Shown here: piece by piece, positions 21,306 through 33,720 of the stretch
Numbering within the stretch: position 1 is the first letter of the stretch
How the letters are laid out: every line of letters begins with the position of its first letter
Source of the DNA: Cryptomeria japonica
Taxonomy: Eukaryota > Streptophyta > Pinopsida > Cupressales > Cupressaceae
Assembly (NCBI RefSeq): GCF_030272615.1
Contig: NC_081405.1
Coordinates: 152,564,113-152,628,112, forward strand
Direction: 5' to 3'
Length of the DNA stretch: 64,000 bases
The notes under the pieces: model-generated
What the model saw: only the letters and a program-made list of their open reading frames with translations
Database searches by the model: none
Told to the model about the DNA's origin: nothing
Translations under genes and position numbers: made by a program

Positions 21306-22600
21306 TTGATTCTTGCCTCCCAGGAGTTGTTGGTTAATAATTGTTGTGCCTCTGCAACTCAGACCCCGTCTTTCAATTTCAGAGATGTGACCCCCCTTTT
21401 TTGTTCTTTCTTTTTGTTTCACTTATCCCTTTTTTTCTTTCTTTATTTCTTCTATTTCATTTGTCTTTTTTGTTTTCTAGGATCAATGATTGGGCTTACC
21501 CTTGTCCCTCTTCCTTTTTTGGGGATTTGGGTTTCCCCAATTTCTGACCCCCAATTTCCCTTTCTCTTGTTGTGCCTTTTTGTTTGTCAAGGATCAAGAT
21601 GTACTCATCCTCGATCCCCGGTTTCTTGTCTCAGGGATCCACAATCCTTGATGTTTTCCCTTGGGACCTACCTTTGTTGGCAATTAATACTCTATGAAAA
21701 GTTATAAATTAGGGTTCTTACCCTTATTTTGCTCACTTGTGATTCTGAATTTGAGCTTCCCAGTGAGAGTTGTGTGTTCATTTTAGCCCGATTTTATGTT
21801 TCCCTAAGTGTTGGTGTTAGAAATTGCTTATTGTTGCACCTTTTTTTCTTGTTGTCAAGGTAGGCTCCCTCTTCTTTTGCCTTATGTTTGTGTTGATTTT
21901 TATTTTCTTCTTCATATTTTTGTTGTTTTGTTTCATTTTACGGTTTTGTTTCTTTTGTTTTTGTTGTTTTCTTTGTTATGTTTTCTTGGCCTCCCTTCTC
22001 GTTCGTTTAGGGTTTGGGTTTCTGTTCTTTTTTGTTTTCTCGCCCTGACTTATTTTTTCTTAAAGCCTTTCCATCGAGTTTATGTGTTCATTCTTCTTTT
22101 CATTCTTTCTATTTCTTAAATTCTTTTTTGTGCCCTTTTTTAGGGTCTCCTTTCGAGGATCGGGGATGGACAATTCCCAATTACCCATGGTTGTGGGTCT
22201 CAAGAGTCATTTTTCTTGATTTTGGTTTTCTCTCAGTCATTCTTCAGAGATCAAGGTTTTTCCATCCCCAATTCGCATCCTCGGAGATCGAGGTTGTCTC
22301 TAACCATGATCCTTTCTCACATCGCTCTTTCAATGATCGAGGATGTCCATATCCCCAACCATTGACCGATCTTTATGAAAAAGGGATCAAGGATGTGTAA
22401 ATCCTCAACTCTCATCTTTTAGTCTAATCATTCAAGGATCGAGGAAGTCATGATCCCCAACCCCCACATGCTTTTCATGTGTGAGAGTCATGGATTAGGG
22501 GTTATGTTTTTCTCGACCCCTGAAAGGGTTTTAGTTTTTAATAAAGGTTGGGATCAAGGATGTCCCTATCCCCAACCCCTTTCTATTTATAGTTTTAGTT
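21306..22600 (+). repeat. T-rich spacer with degenerate GATCRAGGATGTCC motif array
   Basis: The first part is T/C-rich and only gives hydrophobic artefact frames. From 22286 to 22579 a motif GATCRAGGWTGTCC..ATCCCCAACC occurs five times, starting at 22286, 22335, 22385, 22438 and 22552, with looser versions near 21595 and 22157. No protein is evident. Origin unknown. Confidence 0.45.
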
Positions 22601-22839
22601 TTGAATGAATTCTTTAATTAGGTCTATTGCATCAATTAGTGTACATATTTTGAGTTCTATTTTTTTCAATAAAATTCACAATATGGCTCTTTTGAGTTTA
22701 GAATTTTTTATGTATGGATCAAGAGTGGTCTCCGTGAAGTACAAGTTCCACTCTTGTCTCCCACCTACAAAGTTACATTCATCAGATATGGACATCATGG
22801 ACACTGACATTGGTCATGTAGACCTAAATGAGTTCTTGT

Positions 22840-25800
22840 AAATGATGGTTAAGTCAGATGGAAGGACTAATTAGGCTACTTTGTTGGTACGTTTGAGACT
22901 TGTTCTAATAGCAGGATTCCTAGTGGCATTACAGTCTCTAGACTTGATAATGGCCCGTGCATATATATATTAGTTGAATGAAAGGAGAGTCTATAGCTCT
23001 ATTGACAATGTGATCCTAGACATATCCCTTGATGTCATAGAAGATGCGTTCCATATTCCTAAATATGATTTATATGCTCATGTTACAATAAATCATGGGG
23101 AGTGATACTCTCAAGAAGAAGGAGATCCCATTACCTATATTAAAATAAATTTGACGAAGACCAAGAATCCGAGTCAAATGGAACAAATCAAGATCTTTCA
23201 GCGGACTTATTTTTCACATGAATGCTAAAGACTATTTCACTCTCCTTAGCAGGGTGGCAAGATTATTAGATGCAAAGGAGTTTCATCTTTGGATGTTTCT
23301 CTTCATTAAAAATTTGTTGGAAAGGAAAGAATATATTTATTGGGGCAAGATGATCAGTGATAACTTGGATGAGCATATGCAATGAGCAAAGATAGACCCA
23401 AGATTCTATATGACTTAATATGTTGTCTACTTGCTTGCAGCCAAAGTTACTTACCCAAAACTAATAAGAGAGGGATCCCTTCCAAATAATACTCTATATC
23501 ACCATCACCCCCAATTAAAGTGGGATAGGAGAAAAAAGGATCATCATGTCATCAATGATTTCTTTGTTTTTGCAGTTATCAGGCCCATTGAAGGAGATTT
23601 CAGTAATAGGGTATCTCTAGAAGTTGACAATGAGATTAGGCATTTTGGGAGCTATTTTACCTATTTTAAGGTATTTACATATATAAGGGTTGCAGGGTGC
23701 ACAATGCCTCCATACAAATTGCCTCGATATCCATGTGATAGACTCATTATTTTGGAGTTATGTCGGCAGGTGGCAGATGTCCATAATTTGATAAAAAGTA
23801 AATATAAACCCTTATTTCTACTTCCAATTGTTGTATGAGCTCACTCCTATCAGATATGAAAGTAGCTAAAAAAATTGAAGCTAAGATGCTCGATTTCTCT
23901 CTGGACCTTCTATGCATTGATCAAGATAAATTTGATCCAATTGGCACATTCAACAAAGTCATGGCTTCTCAGTTAACTCATGTGCCAATCCTTGAGAATC
24001 ACTAGGCCAATTGTATAGATGATCAAGAGGTTCGAGTGAGATATTATTGCAGATTAAGTTTGGATCTCACATAAGAAGTTCCTAATTTATGGGCCATAGA
24101 CCAACATAAGGCCTATGTTGACATGAACATGCCACATCCTCTCTATACAAAATTATTTTTTGACACTCCTATCCATAATGTTGATCCTCATCTAGTTGAG
24201 CCAAAAAAATATAAATTTAAGAGCTAAAGATGTGCTATTTTGGATCAAGTAATGGATGGGAAATCCCTATGAAATTGTCCTAGTTCCCTTTGTTGAAACT
24301 ACATCTCAACAACACACACTTATGCCTCCCAAATAAATGAAAACTCCTTGTGCCTCCTCCTCCTCCAAGAAATGCTCTCCACTAAGGAACCCGATTTCTC
24401 ACACCAGACCATATGTGGAATTGCTCTCGTCCAAGGTGCACAAGCAAATGAAGCAAAAAGGTATGAAGTAAGTTGCATCCTCTTCTTCTACTCCTCCTCA
24501 AGCTGGCAAGGGAAAAGAACAACCTAGTACTCCTTTAAGGCTAGTTAGTTATTCAATTCATCAAAGGACCAAGTTTGAAGCAACAAGAGATAAAGAAGAA
24601 GTTAGACCTTCCCCCACAGAAACCACAAGAGTATTTAAGAGGTTGAAGAAGCATAAAGGAGTCCCTCATATCAGTATCATAAGGGAATGGTCTGAAGAGG
24701 AAGAAGGGGACTTAGGTCCTCATTTAATGAGAAGTAAGCGGTCAAGGGTCGAATTTGAGAAACATTAATCTAAAGGCCCTTCTTCTCAAACTCCTGGTAT
24801 TACATAGGGTTCAACAAGCAACTCCATTGCCTTCCTTTGTGGAGCCCTCCTCTCATGACTTGCATCATGATAACATTCATATAGAAACTAAAACCAAAGT
24901 AGAATCTAAGAAGGAGAAGGATTTAGAACAAAAAACCCATGAGGAAGATAAAGGAAACAAATTAGATACTAAGGAACCAACCCTCAAGGTGCAAATTGAA
25001 AATGTAGACATCCCTGCCGAACAACAACAATAGGTTCCACCTCGTGTTGTCCCACCTAATATCGAGGTGTTTGATAAGGATATTGGGTATACTTTGTTAT
25101 CAATGCTTGGGAGATATTTGAAAGAAGTAGAAGAGGAAAACTAAGAAACGCTCCCGCCTAACTCTCAATAGCCAATAGATCAAGCTAAAACTTAGGATGA
25201 CGAGACTACTATAGGTAAGCCAACATAGGAGAAAATATCAGAAGAGTCAGCATAACAACATGTATCTACTGAGGAGATAGAAAAAGATAACATGGAAAAG
25301 CAATAGGATGAAAGAGAAGAACAAAACCAGGAGGAGAACCATGATTCATAGGTAATAGATGTTGGTACCAGATCCCTTCCTCCTTGGCTTGCATGTTCCA
25401 TAGCTCATAGGAGAAGAACATATAAGGAGGTGACTGAAACAAAGTTATCAATATTAGAGAAAAATTTTAAAACTCCCAAAAGCAAGAAATGATCTCACAA
25501 GATAGCTTTTGTATCAGTAGATGAATCCGATCATCAAAAGGCCCAAGTTATCATTCCACAAATCGACAAGCCCGAGTCAGAGATGACCAAAGGAGACTAC
25601 CAAATTTAGGAGGTAGATATTGGCTAACAAAATAAAGAAGGAGAAGGACATTCATTGAGGCAAGTTGTGGATACCATTTTTCAAAGGATGGACAACGAAG
25701 AGAAAACAAAGGAGGAATTAAAGACGCAAAATGCTAAACTAAAGAAATACATAAGCCAACTCCTTGACCGCATCGATTCAGCTATTCCACCATCAAGTAT

Positions 25801-26135
25801 CTAGGAATTTATCACCCAAGGTTTGTTCAGGAATGATATAGTTAAAGATTCTTTTATTCTTGAGGCAATAAGTTGGAGAGCAAAGATAGAAAAATTGGCA
25901 GAGGATGTGATTCATAAAGTTTTGTCTGATTATAACCAATTGCAATCCCAAATAATTATTTTGAATGATATATTGCAAGGGAGTGGTATGGAAGACATAA
26001 ATATTCAAGATTCTATTCATTTATAGGAAGATTATCTCCCAGTTTTGAGGAAATAAAGAAAATTGATTTGCAATTGTTGCATGAGAAGGCAATTTTGGAA
26101 GAGGATGCTGACAAAGAAACAATAGTAAAATGGAT
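22840..26135 (+). pseudogene. Unrecognised long reading frame, first part
   Basis: Between about 22840 and 26135 long open stretches are joined by stops that mostly look like decayed CAG, CAA or CGA codons, with a few frameshifts (for example near 24820 and 26050). The early part holds NERRVYSSIDNVILD and a following ISLDVIEDAFHIP segment, loosely like plant transposon-associated proteins. The frame at 23431-23838 is globular with MPPYKLPRYPCDRL. The frame at 23839-24290 continues as an acidic helical region. About 24480-25620 is Lys/Glu/Ser-rich and disordered, and 25640-26135 is helical, ending at KETIVKW. It is cut there by copia-2 and continues at 33326 in phase. It could be an additional ORF of a gypsy element or a captured host gene. 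I do not know its function. Confidence 0.45.
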
Positions 26136-27484
26136 TGTTGGCAACAACAATGAAGTAAAAATGAGAGGGGGGGGGGGTGAACCAGTTTTCACTAGATTAA
26201 TAAACTTAACCTTAAATACAAATCTGATTAACTGTAACAACAACAAGGATAAGCAAATTGATAACACAACACACAACACCAAGATTTTGACATGGAAAAC
26301 TCGGTTAAGGGAAAAACCGTAGTGGGAATCTACCCACAATAAGGTGATACTTTGCAGTAGTATGTGGAAATAAATACAATGGGGAATGTACATGCATTCA
26401 AGGTCACTACCTAGAGCTCATTGCTCAAGATACAATAACCCAAAAGGCTACAACCCTCAGGGAAGGTTCACTACCTTACAAGGAAGTCTCACTAACTTAC
26501 AAAATATTTGAACAACAATTCAGAATAAATGAACGGAAAGAATAACATCTACAAATGCTTGATGATAGTTTCGGTTAAGCATATATGTATGCTCTGCAAC
26601 ACTCCAATCTCTGCTCAATCAAAGCCAAGTGATGTATTCTCTTGTTCACACATTTTCCACTCTTTGATAATGCAGACACAACATTGATCACCAAATTACA
26701 TGAATATATCACCTATTTATACAATTCATCAACCTTGACTACAAGGTCGGCTGAACCCTCAACTCATAATAACAAAATTACATCACACGATACAAAGATT
26801 GACCACAAGACCAATATTATGATATACATGATATGAAATGGACCTAAACCAAATTCTCAAATATGCAACACCACCGAAAATCACACCAAGATCAACCGCA
26901 ACACGTTACACCACCAACAATATCACATAACATGAAGAATATCACCGGTTTAGAAAAATAACCAAAAAATTGCACAATGATCAATGTGGACCATAAAAAA
27001 AAAAAGGACATAATTAGGAAACACCAGCAAGCACCTTAGACTCATCTATAACAACTGCACCAACACCACATATCAAATCTTCATCGATCAACATTTGAAA
27101 CTCAAGACCACTCAATCATCAACAACTGTCATGAAGAAAGATAACTTGCAGAGCACCAAATCACAAACCATCTGAAATGAATATACAAAGAATATCCCAA
27201 ACAATCTCCCAAAAAATCAACTCAAACTAGGATATACCAGAGGAAATACCAAACTCTGCAAAGCATTGATCAGAAAAACCAAGCTGCAAACCGGATCACA
27301 TAATATGATCAATTAAGCTTCTAGATCACTGAAACCAATACAAGAAGATATACTGATACAAGAAGTACTCCATACACTAAACCATGATCTCAATAAACCA
27401 ATCTGCAACCACCAGAACAATAGATCACAGGAATATGTTGACATCAATGACAACAACATATCACAGTAGCAACAATGTCCAACA
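26136..27484 (-). repeat. Copia-2 3' LTR
   Basis: The 1349-base LTR starts (minus strand) TGTTGGACATTGTTGC and ends CCAACA. It includes a run of 11 G on the + strand near 26165 (C on the element strand) at the conserved CACCCCC..TCTC position. Differences from the other LTR are numerous, including indels. Confidence 0.85.
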
Positions 27485-27690
27485 ATATCCCCCTTTGGCA
27501 TTGATGGCAATATATGGATGTGAAAAAAAATCAATGCAAAGAAAGAAAACATCTCCAACAAACTAACTCCCCCTAAGATCAAGTAGATAAAACTATTTCT
27601 CACATGCTTTCTCTCCCCCTTTGACATCAATGACAAAGGTTCTCAAAATAGAAAACCAAACTTACTCTCCCCCTTAGATAAACAAATTAG
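27485..27690 (-). other. Copia-2 multiple polypurine tracts
   Basis: On the minus strand GGGGGA-containing tracts occur at about 27490 (AAAGGGGGATAT, next to the LTR), 27571, 27614 and 27670. This matches the repeated purine tracts before the copia-1 3' LTR. Confidence 0.7.
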
Positions 27691-27840
27691 CTCAACCAAA
27701 CCACAAACAAACTACTCCACCAGAGGAGCAACATAAACTCATCAATCCAAACAAGAAGGTAAGACTATGAATTCCACTGGATTGATGCAGCTCAATGCAT
27801 CCAGTTCCCATCAGGAGGGGTGGATACCCCTAACTTGTCT

Positions 27841-29480
27841 CTAAAATAGACAAATGTATTTGCAAGCAAAGACAGTGAAAATATCAGAAATTTGTTCCTT
27901 TGTAGATACATACTCTAGCTTCACTTCCTCTTCACTGATTTTTTCTCTCAAGAAATGGTACTTGATTGATACATGTTTTGTCTTTGAATGTTGTATTGGG
28001 GTCTTTGACATATTAATGGCACTGGAGTTATCACAATATATGGCAATAAGCTCATCATAGATAACTTTGATATCCTTCAACATTTGTTTCATCCAAACTA
28101 CCTGAGTGCAATTACTAGCAACAACAATGTATTCAACTTCAACAGTAGATAAGGAAACTAAATCTTGTTTCTTACTAGCCCATGAAACCAATTTATTACC
28201 CAAAAAGAATGTACAATCGGAGGTACTCTTCCAGTTATCAACATCACTAGCCCAATTAGCATCAGTGTAAGCACAAAACATGTAATCATTGATGTATTCC
28301 TTGGATACCACAAACCATAATCCACAAGTTCCTTTCAAGTATCTAAATATCCTCTTTACAATAGTGACATGACTCTCTTTCAGATCAACTTGATATCTAG
28401 CAGCCATGCACACATCATGGATAATGTCAGGTCTAGTCCGAGTCAAGTATAGCAGTCCACCAACCATAGATCTATACAAGGTCTGATTAGCTTTTGAAGA
28501 TTCATCATTTTTAGATAATTTGCAACCAGTCACCATAGGAGTTCGAACCGGTTTAGAATCTTCTAACCCAAATTTCTTCAGTAATTCCTTCACATATTTA
28601 GCTTGAGATATAAAAATACCTTTCCCAAACTATGAAATCTACAAACCTAAGAAAAAATTCATCTCTCCCATCATAGACATCTCAAATTATTTCTACATAT
28701 CATCGACAAAATTCATACTCAAGTTATCATCTCCTCCAAAAATAATGTTATCAACAAAAACTTCAATAATCAAGATGTTATCATTCTCAATATTGAAATA
28801 TAGATTACTATTAGCAATACCTTTATTAAATCTTAATTTTGAATAAATACTTATCCAATATAGCATACTAGGCTCTAGGGGCTTGTTTCAATCCATATAG
28901 AGCTTTCTTCAGTTTGCATACCATGTCTCCATCATCTAATAATGAAAATCCACCAGGTTGGTTAATGTAGACTTCTTCTTCAAGATCACCATTCAAAAAG
29001 GTTGTCTTGACATCCATTTGATATACCTTAGAATTCTTATACGCAACATATGCAAGCAATAGTCTAACAACTTGAAGTCTGGCTACCAGAGAAAAAGTCT
29101 TCTCATAAACAATCCCTTCCTTTTGTGAATATCTGTTGCATACCAATCATGCTTTATTTCTGACAACTTCATGGACTTCATTCAATTTGTTCCTGAATAC
29201 CCATTTAGTACCAATCACATTCTTGTCTTTAGGTCCAGGCACAAGTTCCCATGTGTTATTCTTTTCAATCTAATTTAATTCTTCTTCCATATCTTTCAAC
29301 CAATTTTCATCTTTGCAAGCCTCAACAACATCTTTAGGTTCAATTTTAGAAATCAAACATACTTCTTTAGTAGCTAGCCTTCTTCTAGTCATCACACCTT
29401 TATTTTTATCACCAATGATCTAATTTTCAGAATGATTCAATCTTACATACCTTAGAGTCTTTTGATTATTTTGATTTTTC
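27841..29480 (-). pseudogene. Copia-2 reverse transcriptase and RNase H
   Basis: Read leftward, the RT start near 29300-29146 gives CNRYSQKEGIVYEKTF, then VYQMDVKTTFLNGDLEEEVY and LKKALYGLKQAPRA. The catalytic YVDD position reads FVDN at about 28750-28762, so one metal-binding Asp is lost. RT thumb and connection follow in the open frame 28593-27841 with TRTRPDIIHD. RNase H then shows TDANWASD, STVEVEY and CDNSSAIN, ending ISDIFT. Stops and frameshifts occur near 28600-28870. This enzyme would copy element RNA to DNA in the particle, but here it is dead. Confidence 0.8.
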
Positions 29481-29879
29481 AGGTTCCTGCACCTCGTCAC
29501 GGGTAGCGGCAATATCCGGGTTAATAGTCTCTACCGGATCATTCTGCTTAAATTCCTTATTCTGAATTTGGGTTAAAATAACTTTCTAATCATCATCATA
29601 TCCACATGCACTGATTTCTTTTCCACATTTCTCATCAACTTACACATTTTCACTTTCCACTATCTTTCTCAGTCTTTTATTGTAGCACCGATAGGCTTTT
29701 CTCTTTGTTGAATATCCCAAGAAAATTCCTTCATTACTTCTCGCATCAAACTTTCCTATATCCTCATCTCTCTTAATATAACACCTGCTTTCAAATTTTT
29801 TGAAATATCTCACAGTAGGAACATGACCAAACCATAGCTCATAGGGAGTCTTATCAATATCACCTTTTATATGTACTCA

Positions 29880-30647
29880 GTTGAATTTGTAAACAAAAAT
29901 GCTAACAACTTCTCTCCAATAGTTCTTCAGAACATTCCCTTCAATCAACATAGCCCTTGCAACATCCAAGATAGTTATGTTCTTCCTTTCAACAACTCCA
30001 TTTTGCTATGGGGTTCTAGGAGCAGATAATTGTCTTCTACTCCCATGCTTCTCATAGAATGAATCAAACTCACCATAACAAAATTCTCCTCCTTTGTCAA
30101 ATCTCATGCATTTCATCTTTAGTCATATCTCAGTCTGAAACTTTTCTTTGAATATCTTGAATTTGTCCAATGCTTCTGATATTTCCCTCAAAAAGGCAAC
30201 CCACATCATCCTGGAATAATCATCAATAAACAACATGAAATATCTATCACCCTACACACTTCTTATACTTGTAGGTCCACATAGGTCAATATACACAAGA
30301 TCTAGCAATCCATTAGATGTATATTGCTTACTCTCGAAAGAAATTAATGTTTGCTTTCCCATTTGACATTCTTTACATACAAGATTAGCAAGCTTAGCAA
30401 TCTTAGGGAAATCTCTAACAACTTGAGTGGAATTGATCTTAATCATTGAATCAAAATTAACACGACACATTCTCCTATGCCACAACCAACTTTCATCAAT
30501 ATTAGCAATCAAGAAACTTTTCTCATCGACATTCAAATGAAAGATATTACCTTCAATCTTAGTTCCAAATGCAATCTCTATACCATAGGCATTAATAATC
30601 TTGCATTTTCCATTCTTGAATTGTAGATCATAACCTTTGTCAACCAT
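29880..30647 (-). pseudogene. Copia-2 integrase
   Basis: The gag-pre-integrase and zinc-binding part (30647-30252) includes WLWHRRMCRVNFDSM and CKECQMGKQ, the HHCC finger with its first region altered. The core continues through FIDDYSRMMWV, RFDKGGEF and VVERKN, so the D-D-E residues are still readable. A TAG replaces the first Gln of the conserved TPQQNG block, and other stops follow. It would insert the cDNA into chromosomes. It is inactive. Confidence 0.75.
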
Positions 30648-30875
30648 CTATCCAACACTTAAGAGATTATGCTTCAAAACTTCAACATATAAGACATCAT
30701 CAGTGTTATGCTTATCATCAAAGGAAATAGAACCTCTACCACAAATTACATAGGCTTTGTCATCTCCAAATCTTACAATTCCACCATCATACCTCTCCAT
30801 ATTCACAAATTTTATTTTGTCACTGGTCATAATGATGTGAACAACCATTGTCAATCACCCATTCATCTTTCTCTT
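30648..30875 (-). pseudogene. Copia-2 protease remnant
   Basis: The minus strand reads EWVIDNGCSHH, the copia protease start in which the usual D-S-G is D-N-G. A one-base insertion then shifts the frame to MTSDKIKFVNMERYDGG. The end shows VLYVEVLKHNLLSVG, the family's conserved C-terminus. The frame is broken. Confidence 0.7.
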
Positions 30876-31133
30876 AAACTTTAGCTACTAAAGCTTTCTC
30901 CTCAATAGTGCATCTTATGGAAACAATAGGCACCGATCCATCTTCTTTAATAGCAATAAACACAATTTCATCTCCTTCTGATTCTTCATCTATAACACCT
31001 TCATCAGCAAAATAATAACAGTTCTTCTGATGCTTATACTTTCGGTTAGACTTGTAAGGCTTATCATACTTCTCATGCTTCTCATATCTATCATAAATTT
31101 CTCATGCCTATCATATTTAGACATTCACTTCGG

Positions 31134-32001
31134 GCATCTAGAAGAAAAATGTCCTATCTTATTGCAAGAGAAACATTTTTAGAGGCAATTTTCCATCATA
31201 CTTACATGCTCCTTTAAGCAATCTTAGGGAAATCAATGCTTCAAGCTCATCTAATTCTCTTTCTTTCTCTTCCATCTCTCTTCTTTCTCTTTCATATTTG
31301 GATATTATGCATTCATCAGGATCATACTTTTTTTTTCTAGATACAAATGCTCTAAATGTTGTCTCAGACTTTCCATGTGATTCACCAAACTTGTTCAATT
31401 CAAATGCAGCAATATTTCTAACCAACATATCTCTTGTCACAATAGTCACACTCTAGATCTCATCAATAGCAGGTACCTTATGTTTGTAAGTAGGAGGCAA
31501 TGATACCAACACCTTAGCAACAATTTCATCTTCTTCAAGGGTTCTATCGACATGTCTGATACCTAGGAAAAGTTCATTCACCTTAGCCATAAAAGAGTTT
31601 ATGTTCTCATCTTCTCTGATTTTCAGCATCTCATACTTCCCTTTCAAACTCTACAACATAGCAACTTAGACTTGTCTATCTCCTTCATACAAGGTTTCAA
31701 TCTTCTCCCAGATCTCATGTGTAGTCTAAAGTTCCATTACATTAGTCATCTCAGAATCAATCATGGCACTCAGCAATGCTTCCTTAGCTTTAACGTTATT
31801 TTCAACATCCTTGATCTCGACAGCAATAATCGGTCCATTCTGAGGAACAAAATAGGCATCCTTTGTAATCTTCCAGTAATATTCTCCAAGACATCTCAAG
31901 TGCACCTCCATATGGTTCTTCCATATACAAAAATTAATTCCATCAAATCTTAGACTCTCCTTAAAGATAACACCTCTAGTTTCCATCCTGGATCTCCTCA
32001 A
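31134..32001 (-). pseudogene. Copia-2 gag with zinc knuckle
   Basis: The frame starts around 32001 (MRRSRMETRG) with LRFDGINFCIWKNHMEVHL, typical of copia gag. TAG stops at Gln positions separate it from SLKGKYEML and the helical region, which ends near 31159. A zinc knuckle CFSCNKIGHFSSRC (CX2CX4HX4C) lies at 31134-31175 in a shifted frame. At least four nonsense codons coincide with Gln in related gags. Confidence 0.75.
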
Positions 32002-32028
32002 GCATTCAAGCTTCTTTCAGAGGATCTA

Positions 32029-32040
32029 GCTCTGATACCA
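32029..32040 (-). other. Copia-2 primer binding site
   Basis: The minus strand reads TGGTATCAGAGC two bases inside the 5' LTR end, the usual initiator-Met tRNA site. Confidence 0.85.
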
Positions 32041-32042
32041 AT

Positions 32043-33325
32043 TGTTGGAAACAACAATGAAGGAAAATTGAGAGGGGGGGTGAATTAGTTTTTACTCGAT
32101 TAATAAACTTAACCTCAAATACAAATCTGATTAACTGCAACAACAACAAAGATAAGCAAATTGATAGCACAACACACAACAAGAAAAACCACGGTGGGAA
32201 CCTACCCACAATAAGATGATACTCTGCAGTAGTATGTGAAATTAATTACAATGGGGAATGCACATGCATTCAGGTCCACTTCCTAGAGCTCATTGCTCAA
32301 GATACAATAACCGAGAAGGATACAACCCTTAGGGAAGGTTCAGTACCTTACAAGGAAGTCTCACTGACTTACAAAATATTCACAATAATCCAGAACTAAA
32401 TGAACTAAAAGAATAGCATCTACAAATCCATGATGACCATTTTAGTTAAGCACATATGTCTACTCTGCAACACTCCAATCTCTGCTCAATCACAATGCCG
32501 AAGGATGTATTTGCTTGTTCACACCTTTTCTACTCTCTAATAATGCAAACACAACACCGATCACCAAATTACATGAATATATCACCGATTTATACAATTC
32601 ATCAACCTTGATTACAAGGTTGGCCAAACCCTCAACTCATAGTTACAAAATTACATTACACAATACAAAGATCGACCACCAGACCAATATTATGATATAC
32701 ATGATATGGCATGGACCTAAACCAAATGCTCAAGCATGTAACACCATCGGGAATCATGCCAAGATCAACAGCATAACACAAAGAATATCATCAAAAAATC
32801 GCACAACGATCAATGCAGACCATCAAAATGAATAGGACATAATTAGGAAACACCAGCAAGAATGTTAGAATCATTTGTAATAGCTGCACCAAGACCACTT
32901 ATCAAATCTTCATCGATCAACATTTGAAACTCAAGAACACTGAAACATCAACAACTGCCATGAATAAAGATAACTTGCGGAAAACCAAATCATGAACCAT
33001 TTGAAATGAAGATACACAAGAACATCCCAAAAAATCTCCCAAAAAATCAACTCAAGATCTGATCACATTGGAATGTACCACAGGAAATACCAAACTCTAC
33101 AAAGCACTAATCAAAAAAACCAAACTGCAAACCGGATCACATCATATGATCAATTAAGCTTCTAGATCACTGAAACCAATGTAGGAAGATATAATGATAC
33201 AAGAAGTACTCCATACACCGAACCATGATCTCAATAAACTGATCTGCAACCATCGAAGCAATAAATCATAGGAATATATTGACATAAATGACAACAACAT
33301 ATCCTAGTAGCAAAAATGTCTAACA
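32043..33325 (-). repeat. Copia-2 5' LTR
   Basis: A 1283-base LTR homologous to 26136-27484, with a 7-base G run on the + strand where the other copy has 11. It is followed by TGGAT (33326-33330). Confidence 0.85.
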
Positions 33326-33720
33326 TGGATAAGATCCACCAGAATGGTAATAAAGGAGTACACCAAGGCTCGAGATAAAATCATCGATCAAATAAGTTTT
33401 ATTCATTCTTTATTATCCTGTATTGAGGAATTCATTGAATGCTTGCATGGGAATATCCCAAATGGGAAATTATATTGGGAAGCTATTACAATTGTGATTT
33501 AGTCCTTTAAAGACAAAATGCATAAAAAAAATTCTTCGTAGCTAATCAAAGAGATGATGTCTACGAAGAGAAATTTGGAGACAAAGCAGGTAGAGTTGTC
33601 CCAGTTGGCTGATGCCAATAAGAAATCTCTATCCTTTATCAATAATCTCATAGTAAAACTAAAGTATACAAAGACCCTAGATGTACAAGATTTATAGGAA
33701 GTATGAAAGAGTTTTTAACA
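33326..33720 (+). pseudogene. Unrecognised long reading frame, last part
   Basis: After copia-2 the frame resumes in phase and reads through RMVIKEYTKARD, a Cys/Glu/Leu helical stretch and EMMSTKRNLETK to a stop near 33718. Three internal TAG codons look like decayed CAG. It is the C-terminal helical part of the 22840 frame. Confidence 0.5.

Larger units (their letters stand above)
26136..33325 (-). mobile_element. Copia-2: antisense Sirevirus-like retrotransposon
   Basis: A 7190-base element on the minus strand with LTRs 32043-33325 (5') and 26136-27484 (3'), flanked by the duplication TGGAT (26131-26135 and 33326-33330). The complement of TGGTATCAGAGC lies at 32029-32040. Four GGGGGAG or GGGGGAT purine tracts read on the minus strand at 27485-27690. 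Reading leftward come gag, zinc knuckle, protease, integrase, RT and RNase H, which is the copia order. All are broken by frameshifts and by stops, mostly TAG at Gln positions. The iMet primer site, repeated purine tracts and the C tract near the LTR 3' end place it with copia-1. Confidence 0.88.

Noticed and set aside
21306-22400. Hydrophobic frames that could be membrane proteins
   Set aside because: The T-rich DNA yields Phe/Leu runs in several overlapping frames. No conserved start or domain is seen.
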